Of a stretch of 21,672 nt of DNA, positions 1 through 6,187 are shown piece by piece. Under the pieces are notes generated by a model. That model was given only the letters and a program-made list of their open reading frames with translations, ran no database searches and had not been told where the DNA came from. Position numbers and translations under genes: made by a program. The stretch's first letter is position 1, and every line of letters starts with the position of its first letter. This stretch comes from JBJXGC01 sp046154545. GTDB lineage: Bacteria > Chloroflexota > Dehalococcoidia > Tepidiformales > Tepidiformaceae. Where the stretch lies: contig JBJXGC010000318.1 of the NCBI GenBank assembly GCA_046154545.1, forward strand, positions 1 through 21,672, given 5' to 3'.

Positions 1-1
1 C

Positions 2-856
2 ATGATCCCGACCGAATTCGACTACAAGCGCGCAACCTCGATGGATGACGCCATCGCCCTGCTCAAGGCCACGAACGGCGACGGGAAGTTCGTCGCGGGC
101 GGCCATAGCCTGGTGCCGCTGATGAAGCTGCGGCTGAGCGAGCCCTCGGTGCTGGTCGATATCGCCCGGGTGCCGGGCCTCGGCGGCATTCGCGAGAAGG
201 ACGGGAAGCTCGAAGTCGGCGCGACGACGACGCATCACGATGTCGCCACCTCCGACCTCTTGAAGCGGCTGGCACCGGTGGTGGCCGAAGCGGCGGGTGA
301 GATCGGCGACCCGCAAGTGCGGAACCGTGGGACGCTGGGCGGCAGCCTTGCCCACAGCGACCCGGCGGCGGACATGCCGGCCGTGATGGTCGCTCTCGAC
401 GCGGAGGTCCACCTGAAGGGTCCCGGCGGCTTCCGGGCCGTGAGGGCGGCGGACTTCTTCCAGGGGATGTTCACCGTCGACATGGCGGAGGACGAGCTGA
501 TCGTTGGTGTGCAGTTCGCGCCGGTGCGGGCGGCTGCCTACGCGAAGCTCCACCAGAAGGCCTCGCATTACGCCATCGTCGGTGTGGCGGCGGCGCTGAC
601 GATCAACGGCGGCACCATCCAGTCTGCCCGGCTCGGCCTCACTGGTGCTTCGAGCCACGCGCAGCGGATGCCCGAAGTGGAGGCGGCCCTCGCCGGCAAG
701 CCGGCCACCCAGGCCACGTTCGACGCCGCGGCCGCGCTCGCGGGGCAGGGGCTGCAGGATGTGAACGCCGACATCCACGCCAGCGAGGCCTATCGCCGGG
801 CGATGGTGAAGGTCTTCACCCGGCGCGCCCTCGAGCGGGCGGCAGCCCGGGCGTAG
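2..856 (+). CDS. FAD-binding subunit of a CO/xanthine dehydrogenase-type molybdenum hydroxylase (CoxM-like)
   Basis: The 284-residue protein matches the medium subunit of molybdenum hydroxylases (CoxM, XdhB and relatives), which carries FAD and passes electrons between the iron-sulfur subunit and the final acceptor. Two FAD motifs are visible: VAGGHSLVPLMKLRL at residues 31-45 and TLGGSLAHSDPAAD at about 111-124. The C-terminal part (about 170-280) fits the CO dehydrogenase flavoprotein C-terminal domain. Length is normal for the family (about 280-300). The ATG lies at the second base of the window, so the start looks complete, but no upstream signal can be checked. In known operons the large molybdopterin and small 2Fe-2S subunits sit next to this gene; neither is downstream here, so they would lie upstream, outside the window. 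The substrate cannot be told from this subunit, so no symbol is given. Confidence 0.9.
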   Translation: MIPTEFDYKRATSMDDAIALLKATNGDGKFVAGGHSLVPLMKLRLSEPSVLVDIARVPGLGGIREKDGKLEVGATTTHHDVATSDLLKRLAPVVAEAAGEIGDPQVRNRGTLGGSLAHSDPAADMPAVMVALDAEVHLKGPGGFRAVRAADFFQGMFTVDMAEDELIVGVQFAPVRAAAYAKLHQKASHYAIVGVAAALTINGGTIQSARLGLTGASSHAQRMPEVEAALAGKPATQATFDAAAALAGQGLQDVNADIHASEAYRRAMVKVFTRRALERAAARA

Positions 857-870
857 GCTCAGCCTTGGCG

Positions 871-1066
871 TTGGGCTCCGCCTGGCCGCCGCGCCCTCAC
901 CCCTGCCCCCTCTCCCCGTGCGCGGGGAGAGGGGGAGCCGGAGACCTGGTCTTTTCATCCCGTGCTCTGGCCGAAGGCCATACCTGGCTGTCGTTGTGGC
1001 GGGCGAGGGAGTACGGCGTTCGGACCCGGACCACTCGCATCCGTCGATCTGGCCGCAGGCCATAGG
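871..1066. repeat. Interspersed two-unit palindromic repeat, copy A
   Basis: This stretch aligns by eye with 2067-2265. Both copies begin TTGGGCTCCGCCTGGCCG, run into a CCCTCACCCC segment and a hairpin with a TGCG loop, then contain a GGCGGGCGAGGGAGT segment, the motif GCGTTCGGACCCGGACCA, and end in GGCCGC(A/G)GGCCA. Each copy looks like two head-to-tail half-units, similar in design to REP doublets. It fills most of the 291-base gap between the CoxM-like gene and the hydrolase. I see no gene in it. Confidence 0.6.
906..935. terminator. GC-rich 13-bp hairpin after the CoxM-like gene
   Basis: Bases 906-918 and 923-935 form a perfect 13-bp stem with the loop TGCG, 50 bases after the stop codon. 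No T-tract follows, so it is not a classical intrinsic terminator. The same TGCG loop recurs in the repeat copy at 2102-2127, so this hairpin is probably part of a repeat element that may also end or protect the transcript. Confidence 0.5.
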
Positions 1067-1135
1067 TCCGCGCGCGCCGAGACACTGACGGCCCGCCGGG
1101 ATGGCGGGGGGCGCGACTCCTACGGCGCGGCCGCG

Positions 1136-1141
1136 TAGGCT
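1136..1141 (+). promoter_or_regulatory. -10-like TAGGCT, leaderless-start type
   Basis: TAGGCT lies exactly six bases before the ATG at 1148, the spacing at which transcription would start at or next to the start codon. The same arrangement recurs at other genes in the window. No convincing -35 box is visible and there is no Shine-Dalgarno site. Confidence 0.5.
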
Positions 1142-1147
1142 CCCTCT

Positions 1148-1987
1148 ATGGCCACCTTCGAAACCTCAGACGGCGTCGAAATCAACTACGAAACCTGGGG
1201 CGATGACTCCGCCCCGGCCGTGGTGCTCCTCCACGGCTTCACGGCCTCGCTGCGGATGTGGCAGAACCAGGTCGAGGCGCTGTCCCAGGATTATCGCGTC
1301 GTGGCGCCGGACCTCCGCGGCCATGGCCGCTCGGGAGCCCCGGAGGACCTCGCCCGGTATTCGATCCAGCGCTACGCCGAAGACATCCGGGAACTCCTCG
1401 ACGCGATCGGGGCGGAGCTGTGCGCACTGGTTGGCTGCAGCTTCGGCGGGATGATCGCGCTGCAGTTCGCGACGACCTGGCCGCAACGTCTCGCCTGCCT
1501 CGTCGTGAGTGATTCGTCCCCGGCCTACGACCACCCGGGATACGACGAGAAGTTCCGCGAACGCGAGCGTGGAATGCGGGAATCAGAGGAAGTGGTGCGC
1601 CAGTACGGGACGGCCACGCTGGGGAAGCGGCTGGCGACGAATGTCGCCGATAGCTTCCTGGCGGAGGGCATCCGGGCGCGATACGCCAACCTCGACGCGA
1701 CGGGCTACGTTGGCGCCTCAATGGCGCGGCGGGAGCGCCCCAACCTCACGCCGATCCTCCACGAGCGGATCACGATGCCGGTGATGATCTGCAACGGGGA
1801 GGATGACCCGGTGTTCTGCGCGCTGGACGTGATGGCAGCCGAGCTCCCCACGGCGCGGGTGGTAGCGTTCCGGGGAGCGGGCCACGGCCTCCCGGCGGTC
1901 GTCCCTCAGCTCTTCACAGAGGTGCTCGTGCGGTTCTTGCGGGATGTGGAGGATGGCGCGGCCATCGCTGGCCGGGTCCGGGTGTGA
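1148..1987 (+). CDS. Alpha/beta hydrolase
   Basis: The 279-residue protein has the alpha/beta hydrolase fold-1 layout: oxyanion-hole segment LLHGF (residues 27-31), the DLRGHGRS strand-turn (55-62), and the nucleophile elbow GCSFGG with Ser98. The probable acid is Asp219 or Asp220 in NGEDDP and the catalytic His is His246 in GAGHG. Such proteins hydrolyse esters, lactones or C-C bonds, and 3-oxoadipate enol-lactonase-like enzymes look similar. The substrate cannot be assigned, so no symbol is given. The ATG at 1148 is supported by the TAGGCT box six bases upstream, and homology begins right at this start. The gene follows the CoxM-like gene on the same strand but is separated from it by a repeat and hairpin, so co-transcription is doubtful. 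Confidence 0.9.
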   Translation: MATFETSDGVEINYETWGDDSAPAVVLLHGFTASLRMWQNQVEALSQDYRVVAPDLRGHGRSGAPEDLARYSIQRYAEDIRELLDAIGAELCALVGCSFGGMIALQFATTWPQRLACLVVSDSSPAYDHPGYDEKFRERERGMRESEEVVRQYGTATLGKRLATNVADSFLAEGIRARYANLDATGYVGASMARRERPNLTPILHERITMPVMICNGEDDPVFCALDVMAAELPTARVVAFRGAGHGLPAVVPQLFTEVLVRFLRDVEDGAAIAGRVRV

Positions 1988-2066
1988 GCACCGCTCCGCC
2001 AGGCGGCGGCGGGCCCTCACCCCGGCCCGCTGGTCTGAATGTCCGCGCTGTACGCTTGGGTCGATA

Positions 2067-2265
2067 TTGGGCTCCGCCTGGCCGTCCTGCCCTCACCCCG
2101 GCCCTCTCCCGCTGCGGCGGGCGAGGGAGTGTGGCGTTCGGAACCCGACCATTTTCATCCCTCGCTCTGGTCGGAGGCCGTACTGGCCTCCCGCTGCGGC
2201 GGGCGAGGGAGTGCCGCGTTCGGACCCGGACCATGCGCGTCTCTCGCATCGGCCGCGGGCCACAC
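2067..2265. repeat. Interspersed two-unit palindromic repeat, copy B
   Basis: This is the second, diverged copy of the element at 871-1066. The first half-unit has an imperfect 11-bp stem (2102-2112 with 2117-2127, loop TGCG). A second CCCGC-TGCG-GCGGG hairpin lies at 2190-2203. Each hairpin is followed by GCGAGGGAGTG and then a GCGTTCGGA(A/C)CC segment, so the copy is a head-to-tail doublet of about 85-base half-units. Confidence 0.6.
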
Positions 2266-2310
2266 GTCGCTCCACCCAAAACGCTGACACCTGGCCACCG
2301 ACGGGGCACC

Positions 2311-2790
2311 GTGGGCGGCGTGTCAGGGGCGCGGGCGTGAGCAAGCGCTGCGACGGTGCCCGAGGCATGGACTGCAGTGCGGCGCGGCTGGGAGAATCGC
2401 GGAGTTGAGGCGCGTAACACTCCCTACGGTCGTGGCTCCGCATGACGCAGCATGCTGGTGGGCGGCGTGTCAGGAGGGGCGCGCGTGAGCAAGTGCTGCG
2501 ACGGTGCCCGTGGTAGGGACTGGAGAGCGGCGAGCCTGGGAGAATCGCGGAGTTCGGGCGGGTAACACTCCCTTACGGTCGTGGCTCTGCGTGACGCCGG
2601 GGTGTCTGGGCTGACTCTGGGGTTTATGGGTCAGAGGGGCGCGCGTGAGCAAGCGCTGCGACGGTGCCCGTGGCATGGATTGCAGTGCGGCGCGCCTGGG
2701 AGAATCGCGGAGTTCGGGCGCGTAACACTCCCTTACGGTCGTGGCTCTGGGTGACGCGGGGGTGCCTGGGTGACTCCGGATTCGTGGGGA
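2311..2790. repeat. Three tandem ~150-bp repeats plus a partial fourth
   Basis: Three direct repeats share the cores GTGAGCAAGCGCTGCGACGG (2337, 2485 and 2645; the second has one change) and CTGGGAGAATCGCGGAGTT. Each then carries GTAACACTCCC(T)TACGGTCGTGGCTC. The spacing between cores is 148 and 160 bases. The tails after units 2 and 3 (CTGGG..GACTC.GG) are also alike, and the second tail ends the array as a partial unit. CGTAA and TTACG inside each unit could form a small hairpin. No open frame in the units has a start signal. Confidence 0.75.
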
Positions 2791-2899
2791 AGGTATGAGA
2801 CGCGATGTGCGCCGTCCGCGGGACCACCGGTCCCTCCACGCAAAACGCCGACGCGCGCGCCTCTGCCGGTGCCCTTTCCCCGTAAAGGGCGGGCTCGTC

Positions 2900-2905
2900 T
2901 ATACT
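2900..2905 (+). promoter_or_regulatory. Probable -10 box TATACT upstream of the 36-aa ORF
   Basis: TATACT matches TATAAT at five of six positions and stands in unusually AT-richer sequence for this window. It would give a 5' leader of about 45 bases before the GTG at 2956, which unlike many genes here has a Shine-Dalgarno site. The -35 (TTTCCC at 2875-2880) is weak and 19 bases away. Confidence 0.35.
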
Positions 2906-2955
2906 GCCATTCCGCGCCCACACCCGGCTCCCACCGGAGCGACAAGGAGAACATC

Positions 2956-3066
2956 GTGAAGAAGATCCTCGGACTTTTCGCCCTCCTCGGAGCCGCCGCC
3001 GCCGCCCTCATGTTCTGGCGCCGGAAGAGTAGCGACGACGAATTCCTTGATGAAGAACTCGAGTAA
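2956..3066 (+). CDS. 36-aa single-pass membrane peptide
   Basis: A GTG start at 2956 has a strong ribosome site AAGGAGA (2944-2950) five bases upstream. The 36 residues begin MKKILGLFALLGAAAAALMF, a hydrophobic helix of about 16-18 residues. Then come WRRKSS and an acidic tail DDEFLDEELE. The positive charges follow the helix, so the topology is not certain. Similar tiny one-helix proteins with a charged tail are common in high-GC Gram-positive-like lineages, but I cannot name a family. The stop codon directly abuts the reading frame of the ketoacyl-synthase-like gene (TAA then CTG), which suggests coupling. The longer frame that runs upstream to 2770 lacks a start signal and is not supported. 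Confidence 0.65.
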   Translation: MKKILGLFALLGAAAAALMFWRRKSSDDEFLDEELE

Positions 3067-4227
3067 CTGACGTCACCAGAAGCATCCGCAGGCCGCCGGC
3101 CCGTCGTTACGGGCTACGGTGTCGTCTCGACCGCAGGGAGTGGCGCGGCCCTCGCGTGGGAGCAGCTCCGTGGGGCAGTGCCCGCCGGGCGTGAGTTCCG
3201 GCCGGATGGCTCGGCGACCGGCTTTTTCGCGGCGCCCATCCCGGACGACTACCGGACGCACCCTGAGATCCCGCGCAACCTTTCGCACTTTCTCGACCGT
3301 GGATCGGCCATGGCAGTCGATGCGGCCCTCCAGGCGGTCGCCAGCGCCGGGCTCGGTGCCGGTTCGGGAGACTCCCGGCGGTTCGCGGTGGCCGATGGCT
3401 TACCCTACCGCGCTCCCGGACAGCCGGTGCTCTTTGTGCCCTACGGCCACATGGTGGCGAGGGCCCTCGGCGTGCGCGGCCTCGTCGAAGTCGTTGGCGG
3501 GGCCGAGGCGAGCGGGATGACGGCGATTGTGGCGGCCGCGCGGCTCGTCTCGAACGGCGACGCGGATGTGGTCATCGCTGGCGCTGCGCAGGCGCTGCAG
3601 GAGCCGCTGCTCGAGCACTTCCGGGCCCAGGGCTTCTCCAGCCGGCAGCCGGCCCGGCCCTTCGACGCCGCGCACGCGGGCTGTGTCCCGGCCGAGGCGG
3701 CGGCCTACGTTGTGATCGAGGCCGAGAGTCACGCCCGTGAACGGGGCGCGCCGGCGATCGCGCGGATTGCCGGTTCGGCGGAGATCTTCGACACCACGGC
3801 TGAGCCGCTCGCCTACAGCGACGCGGCCGAGGCCGGGCGCGTCCAGCAGCTCGCCCTCGGCAACGCGGGCTTCCTCCAGAACCAGGTCGACCTGATGGTC
3901 TCGTGTGCCGATGGCCGCCTCGCGATCGACTTCAGCGAGGGGTACGGCGTGATGCGGACGTTCGGCCGCCACGCCTATTACGCCGGCGTCACCACCGTTT
4001 CCGGTGGTCTCGGTTTCGCCATGGGGGCGAGTGGACCGCTCTCCGTGGCGATGGCGCTCGAGGCTATCCGGCAGCAGACGTCGTTCCCCATCGCCGGCTT
4101 CGAGACAGGGGAACAGGGCGTCGAACTGGCCTACGTCCGGGAGCCGCGCGAAGAGAAGATCGACTGCATCCTCGTCACCAGCATGGGTATCGGTGGCACC
4201 CTGGCAGCGGTCCTCCTTCACCGATAG
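3067..4227 (+). CDS. Beta-ketoacyl-synthase-like protein lacking catalytic residues (chain-length-factor-like)
   Basis: The fold is that of FabF/KAS II. The N-terminal strand VVTGYGVVSTAGSG is encoded from 3103, upstream of the first usual start, GTG at 3178. The frame is open back to a CTG at 3067, which directly follows the TAA of the 36-aa gene. I therefore extend to 3067 (386 residues); a GTG start at 3178 would give 349 residues without the first strand. Later family signatures are clear: RPFDAAHAGCVPAEAAAYVVIE, equivalent to RPFD..RDGFV.GEGA..LVLE, and GFAMGASGPLSVAMAL near the end. The active-site Cys is replaced by Glu in GGAEASG (Glu110 from the GTG). The His of HGT reads as CADG, and the second His (GH..GA.G) is Phe in GFAMGASG. 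It should not condense substrates. It resembles a KS-beta or chain-length factor, but no partner KS-alpha or carrier protein is present. Confidence 0.8.
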   Translation: MTSPEASAGRRPVVTGYGVVSTAGSGAALAWEQLRGAVPAGREFRPDGSATGFFAAPIPDDYRTHPEIPRNLSHFLDRGSAMAVDAALQAVASAGLGAGSGDSRRFAVADGLPYRAPGQPVLFVPYGHMVARALGVRGLVEVVGGAEASGMTAIVAAARLVSNGDADVVIAGAAQALQEPLLEHFRAQGFSSRQPARPFDAAHAGCVPAEAAAYVVIEAESHARERGAPAIARIAGSAEIFDTTAEPLAYSDAAEAGRVQQLALGNAGFLQNQVDLMVSCADGRLAIDFSEGYGVMRTFGRHAYYAGVTTVSGGLGFAMGASGPLSVAMALEAIRQQTSFPIAGFETGEQGVELAYVREPREEKIDCILVTSMGIGGTLAAVLLHR

Positions 4228-4269
4228 GGGCGGCGCCGGCCACCGGCGGTGACACGTCATAAACTCGAC

Positions 4270-4275
4270 TATTGT
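4270..4275 (+). promoter_or_regulatory. Possible -10 box TATTGT
   Basis: TATTGT lies in a locally AT-rich stretch (CATAAACTCGACTATTGT) just after the ketoacyl-synthase-like gene and about 60 bases before the preferred ATG at 4336. No good -35 is seen. Weak support only. Confidence 0.25.
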
Positions 4276-4335
4276 GCCAACGCGCGATACGGTCGCGATT
4301 GCCCTTGGCGGGGCATGGGGCTGGTGAGGGTCGCG

Positions 4336-4911
4336 ATGGGGCGATGGTTGCGATGGGCCGCGCTCGGTGCGTTGCTCGGTTCTCTTGGTCTTGTGGTGGC
4401 CGCCATCGCGGGCGTGAACGGGCAGCCTGCTGGCGCAGCGGGCGTTTACACGATCGATATCATCGACACGGGCTTCAACCCGGAACTCTGCCAGGTGAAC
4501 CGTAACGGCGACCGCGTCCGCTGGCGGAACAAGAGCAGCAAGATCGCGCGCGTCGAGGTATTGGACCTGGGCGGTGTCGATAATCCACCGCTGGCCGAGA
4601 GCGAGGACATCCTCCCCGGCGCCGAAAGCATCCTCGTGATAGCCGTAGACGCGGCCATCGACCGGTCCTACCGGGACAAGTACACGCCGTCACACACGGG
4701 ACGCATCGTTGCACCGATCGACCCCAACGCCCAGGCTTCGTGCAGCCCGCTCCCGCCGACGCCCACTCCGACACCCACGCGGACGCCAACGCCGGTGCCG
4801 GCGCCGATCGTGCGGCACCCGTCGTGCACGGGGCTGTTGCCGGTCACGCGGGCGCCCATCACCGGCTGCAGCATCGCTTCGAGCATCTCCGCCGACGGAC
4901 CGGGCGAGTAA
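4336..4911 (+). CDS. Secreted cupredoxin-like protein without copper ligands
   Basis: I chose the ATG at 4336 because GGTGAGGG lies five bases upstream and a clean signal peptide follows (MGRWLRWAALGALLGSLGLV...GAAG); the frame stays open to a GTG at 4249. The mature 191-residue precursor contains a domain at about 37-127 with the plastocyanin pattern: VYTIDIIDTGFNPELCQV, then GDRVRWRNKSS, then YTPSHTGRIVAP. In copper proteins a His follows the W.N strand and a Cys precedes PH; here those sites read Ala71 and Tyr116, so a type-1 copper site is unlikely. A Pro-Thr linker (PTPTPTPTRTPTPVPAP, about 141-157) leads to a C-terminal piece with Cys164 and Cys178, possibly a disulfide. It is probably exported. 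Function is unknown and the fold call is by eye. Confidence 0.6.
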   Translation: MGRWLRWAALGALLGSLGLVVAAIAGVNGQPAGAAGVYTIDIIDTGFNPELCQVNRNGDRVRWRNKSSKIARVEVLDLGGVDNPPLAESEDILPGAESILVIAVDAAIDRSYRDKYTPSHTGRIVAPIDPNAQASCSPLPPTPTPTPTRTPTPVPAPIVRHPSCTGLLPVTRAPITGCSIASSISADGPGE

Positions 4912-5054
4912 CGCGCCGGTCGATGGCGGTGTGTTGAGCGGCCTCCCGGCCGCGCTCGGACGGTGGAATCGACGAGGCGTTGACGCCGCCGGGGGACGTT
5001 TCGAAATCGGCCACTTCTCCCCGGGGCGCCGGAGGAACGGTGGTTTCGGTACAG

Positions 5055-5060
5055 TAGATT
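5055..5060 (+). promoter_or_regulatory. -10-like TAGATT, leaderless-start type
   Basis: TAGATT ends six bases before the GTG at 5067 and no Shine-Dalgarno site is present. It supports the GTG as start of the 68-aa gene. The rest of the 155-base gap after the preceding gene shows no other signal. Confidence 0.5.
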
Positions 5061-5066
5061 GTCGGC

Positions 5067-5273
5067 GTGGGCCTGGATGACGGAACCGATCACGTATGGC
5101 GCTGGCGGAAGACGCGCTACGGGCCGCTCAGCGAGGCGCTTGCAGGGCGGTTCGGCGAGCCCTGCCGGGTCTTGGCCCGCGGTTTCGATGGCAAGGTGGG
5201 CGTTGAGTTCGCCGATGGCACGCGAGTTGTCGCCCCGCGCTACGCAGTGCGGCGGGCGCACCCGGCGGGCTAA
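5067..5273 (+). CDS. 68-aa protein of unknown function
   Basis: The small protein is basic, with WRWRKTRYG near the start (residues 11-19), GEPCRVLARGF, and a strand-rich C-terminal half VGVEFADGTRVVAPRYAVRRA. The alternating hydrophobic pattern suggests a small beta-barrel, SH3-like or KOW-like, which might bind nucleic acid; that is inference. The TAGATT box six bases upstream and the absence of frameshifts support it as a real gene. Its stop codon overlaps the stop of the opposing hydrolase (CTAA at 5270-5273), so the two genes converge with no terminator space between them. Confidence 0.6.
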   Translation: MGLDDGTDHVWRWRKTRYGPLSEALAGRFGEPCRVLARGFDGKVGVEFADGTRVVAPRYAVRRAHPAG

Positions 5274-6037
5274 TCGCCGAGGAAGTCCGCGACCAGCGCA
5301 TTGAAGGCGGCCGGGGCCTCGAAGTAGACCGAGTGCCCGGCGCCTGCCACGTGCTCGACCCGAGCGTTGGGGATGCAGGCGGCGGCCGCCTCGATGACTG
5401 CGGGCGGGATGACGACGTCCTCCTCGCCGATGATGAACATGGTGGGCACGGCCAGCCCGCGCAACGAAGCCGTTGTCGGCGTTGGCGCAGCGGCTACGCC
5501 CCTCCGCAGGTCGGATTCGCCATTGAGGTCGCTTATCTGCCAGTAGAGGAAGTTCATCGTGGGGTTCGTCCGCCGGTAGTCCGCGGCCACCGCCGGGTGG
5601 TAGCCGGTTGCCCGGTCGGCCGGGGGTGCTGGTGTACGGGCCGGGATCTCGGGGCCGCTGGCGCCGCCGTGGGTGTCGGCCATGACGAGCTTGAGCACGC
5701 GCTCCGGGTGGGCAAGGGCAAGGCCGAGGCAGGTCCAGCCGCCCATGGACTGGGCGACGAGGTTCGTCTGCTGGACGCCGAGGTGGTCGAGAAGGGCAAG
5801 GAGGTCGCCCGTGTAGGCCGACCAGCCCGGCCCATCGGTAACGTCACGCGACTGGCCGAACCCGCGATGGTCGAAGGTGATGCAGGTGTAACGGTCCTGG
5901 AAATGCGGCACCTGTTGCCACCAGGAGAGGTGGTTGCCGCCCGCCCCATGGGCGAAGACGATGACGGGCGCGGTCCCCAGGGCGGGGCCGTTGACTTCGT
6001 AGTAAAGCTGGATGCCGTTCACGGGTGCTGTAGCCAT
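5270..6037 (-). CDS. Alpha/beta hydrolase
   Basis: The 255-residue protein has the usual fold-1 motifs: FAHGAGGNHLSWW (residues 28-40), FDHRGFGQS (55-63), nucleophile elbow AQSMGG with Ser97, acid Asp207 in GEEDVVIPP, and catalytic His235 in GAGHSVYFE. It belongs to the large family of esterases, lactonases and C-C hydrolases; the substrate is unknown. The frame stays open far upstream to 6607, but homology starts at MATAPVNGIQLYYE. On the minus strand a TAGAAT box sits seven bases before this ATG (plus coordinates 6045-6050), so 6037 is the start. It shares only general fold similarity with the hydrolase at 1148-1987. Confidence 0.88.
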   Translation of the reverse strand: MATAPVNGIQLYYEVNGPALGTAPVIVFAHGAGGNHLSWWQQVPHFQDRYTCITFDHRGFGQSRDVTDGPGWSAYTGDLLALLDHLGVQQTNLVAQSMGGWTCLGLALAHPERVLKLVMADTHGGASGPEIPARTPAPPADRATGYHPAVAADYRRTNPTMNFLYWQISDLNGESDLRRGVAAAPTPTTASLRGLAVPTMFIIGEEDVVIPPAVIEAAAACIPNARVEHVAGAGHSVYFEAPAAFNALVADFLGD

Positions 6038-6044
6038 GGCGCGG

Positions 6045-6050
6045 ATTCTA
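6045..6050 (-). promoter_or_regulatory. -10-like TAGAAT (minus strand), leaderless-start type
   Basis: Read on the minus strand, TAGAAT lies seven bases before the hydrolase ATG. It faces a second TAGAAT on the plus strand at 6069-6074, giving a symmetric divergent pair 18 bases apart. Confidence 0.5.
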
Positions 6051-6068
6051 ACGAGCCGCGGGCCGCCG

Positions 6069-6074
6069 TAGAAT
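6069..6074 (+). promoter_or_regulatory. -10-like TAGAAT on the plus strand, divergent partner
   Basis: TAGAAT on the plus strand mirrors the minus-strand box at 6045-6050. Transcription from it would begin near 6081 and give a leader of about 105 bases before the kinase GTG at 6188. That leader contains an 8-bp hairpin (6090-6097 with 6106-6113, one T-G pair) and the stretch GGCGCCAAGGACGCCAAGAAG (from 6124). Confidence 0.4.
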
Positions 6075-6187
6075 CCACGAGGTGTCCAGAGCTGGCCGGG
6101 TCGAGGGCCGGCTGAACCGCCATGGCGCCAAGGACGCCAAGAAGACGAACGTAGAGACCAGGTCCGTGATGCTATTGGAGGGGTGCC

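Larger units (their letters stand above)
1988..2955. other. Gene-free repeat island
   Basis: No convincing gene is present in these 968 bases. The region holds a short CCCTCACCCCGGCCC fragment near 2009-2030, repeat copy B (2067-2265), a three-unit tandem array (2311-2790) and a promoter near its right end. Segments around 2247-2288 and 2815-2855, just outside the array on each side, resemble each other (CCGCGGG, then CCA, then CTCCAC, CAAAACGC, TGAC/CGAC). The open frames here repeat with the DNA units and lack start signals, so they look like noise. Confidence 0.7.

Noticed and set aside
2311..2790. CRISPR array
   Set aside because: There are only three units of about 150 bases, with no short identical repeats separated by unique spacers, and no cas genes nearby.
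1914..2923. Several long minus- and plus-strand ORFs in the repeat island
   Set aside because: They repeat with the DNA units, have low-complexity Arg/Pro/Ala composition and no start signals.
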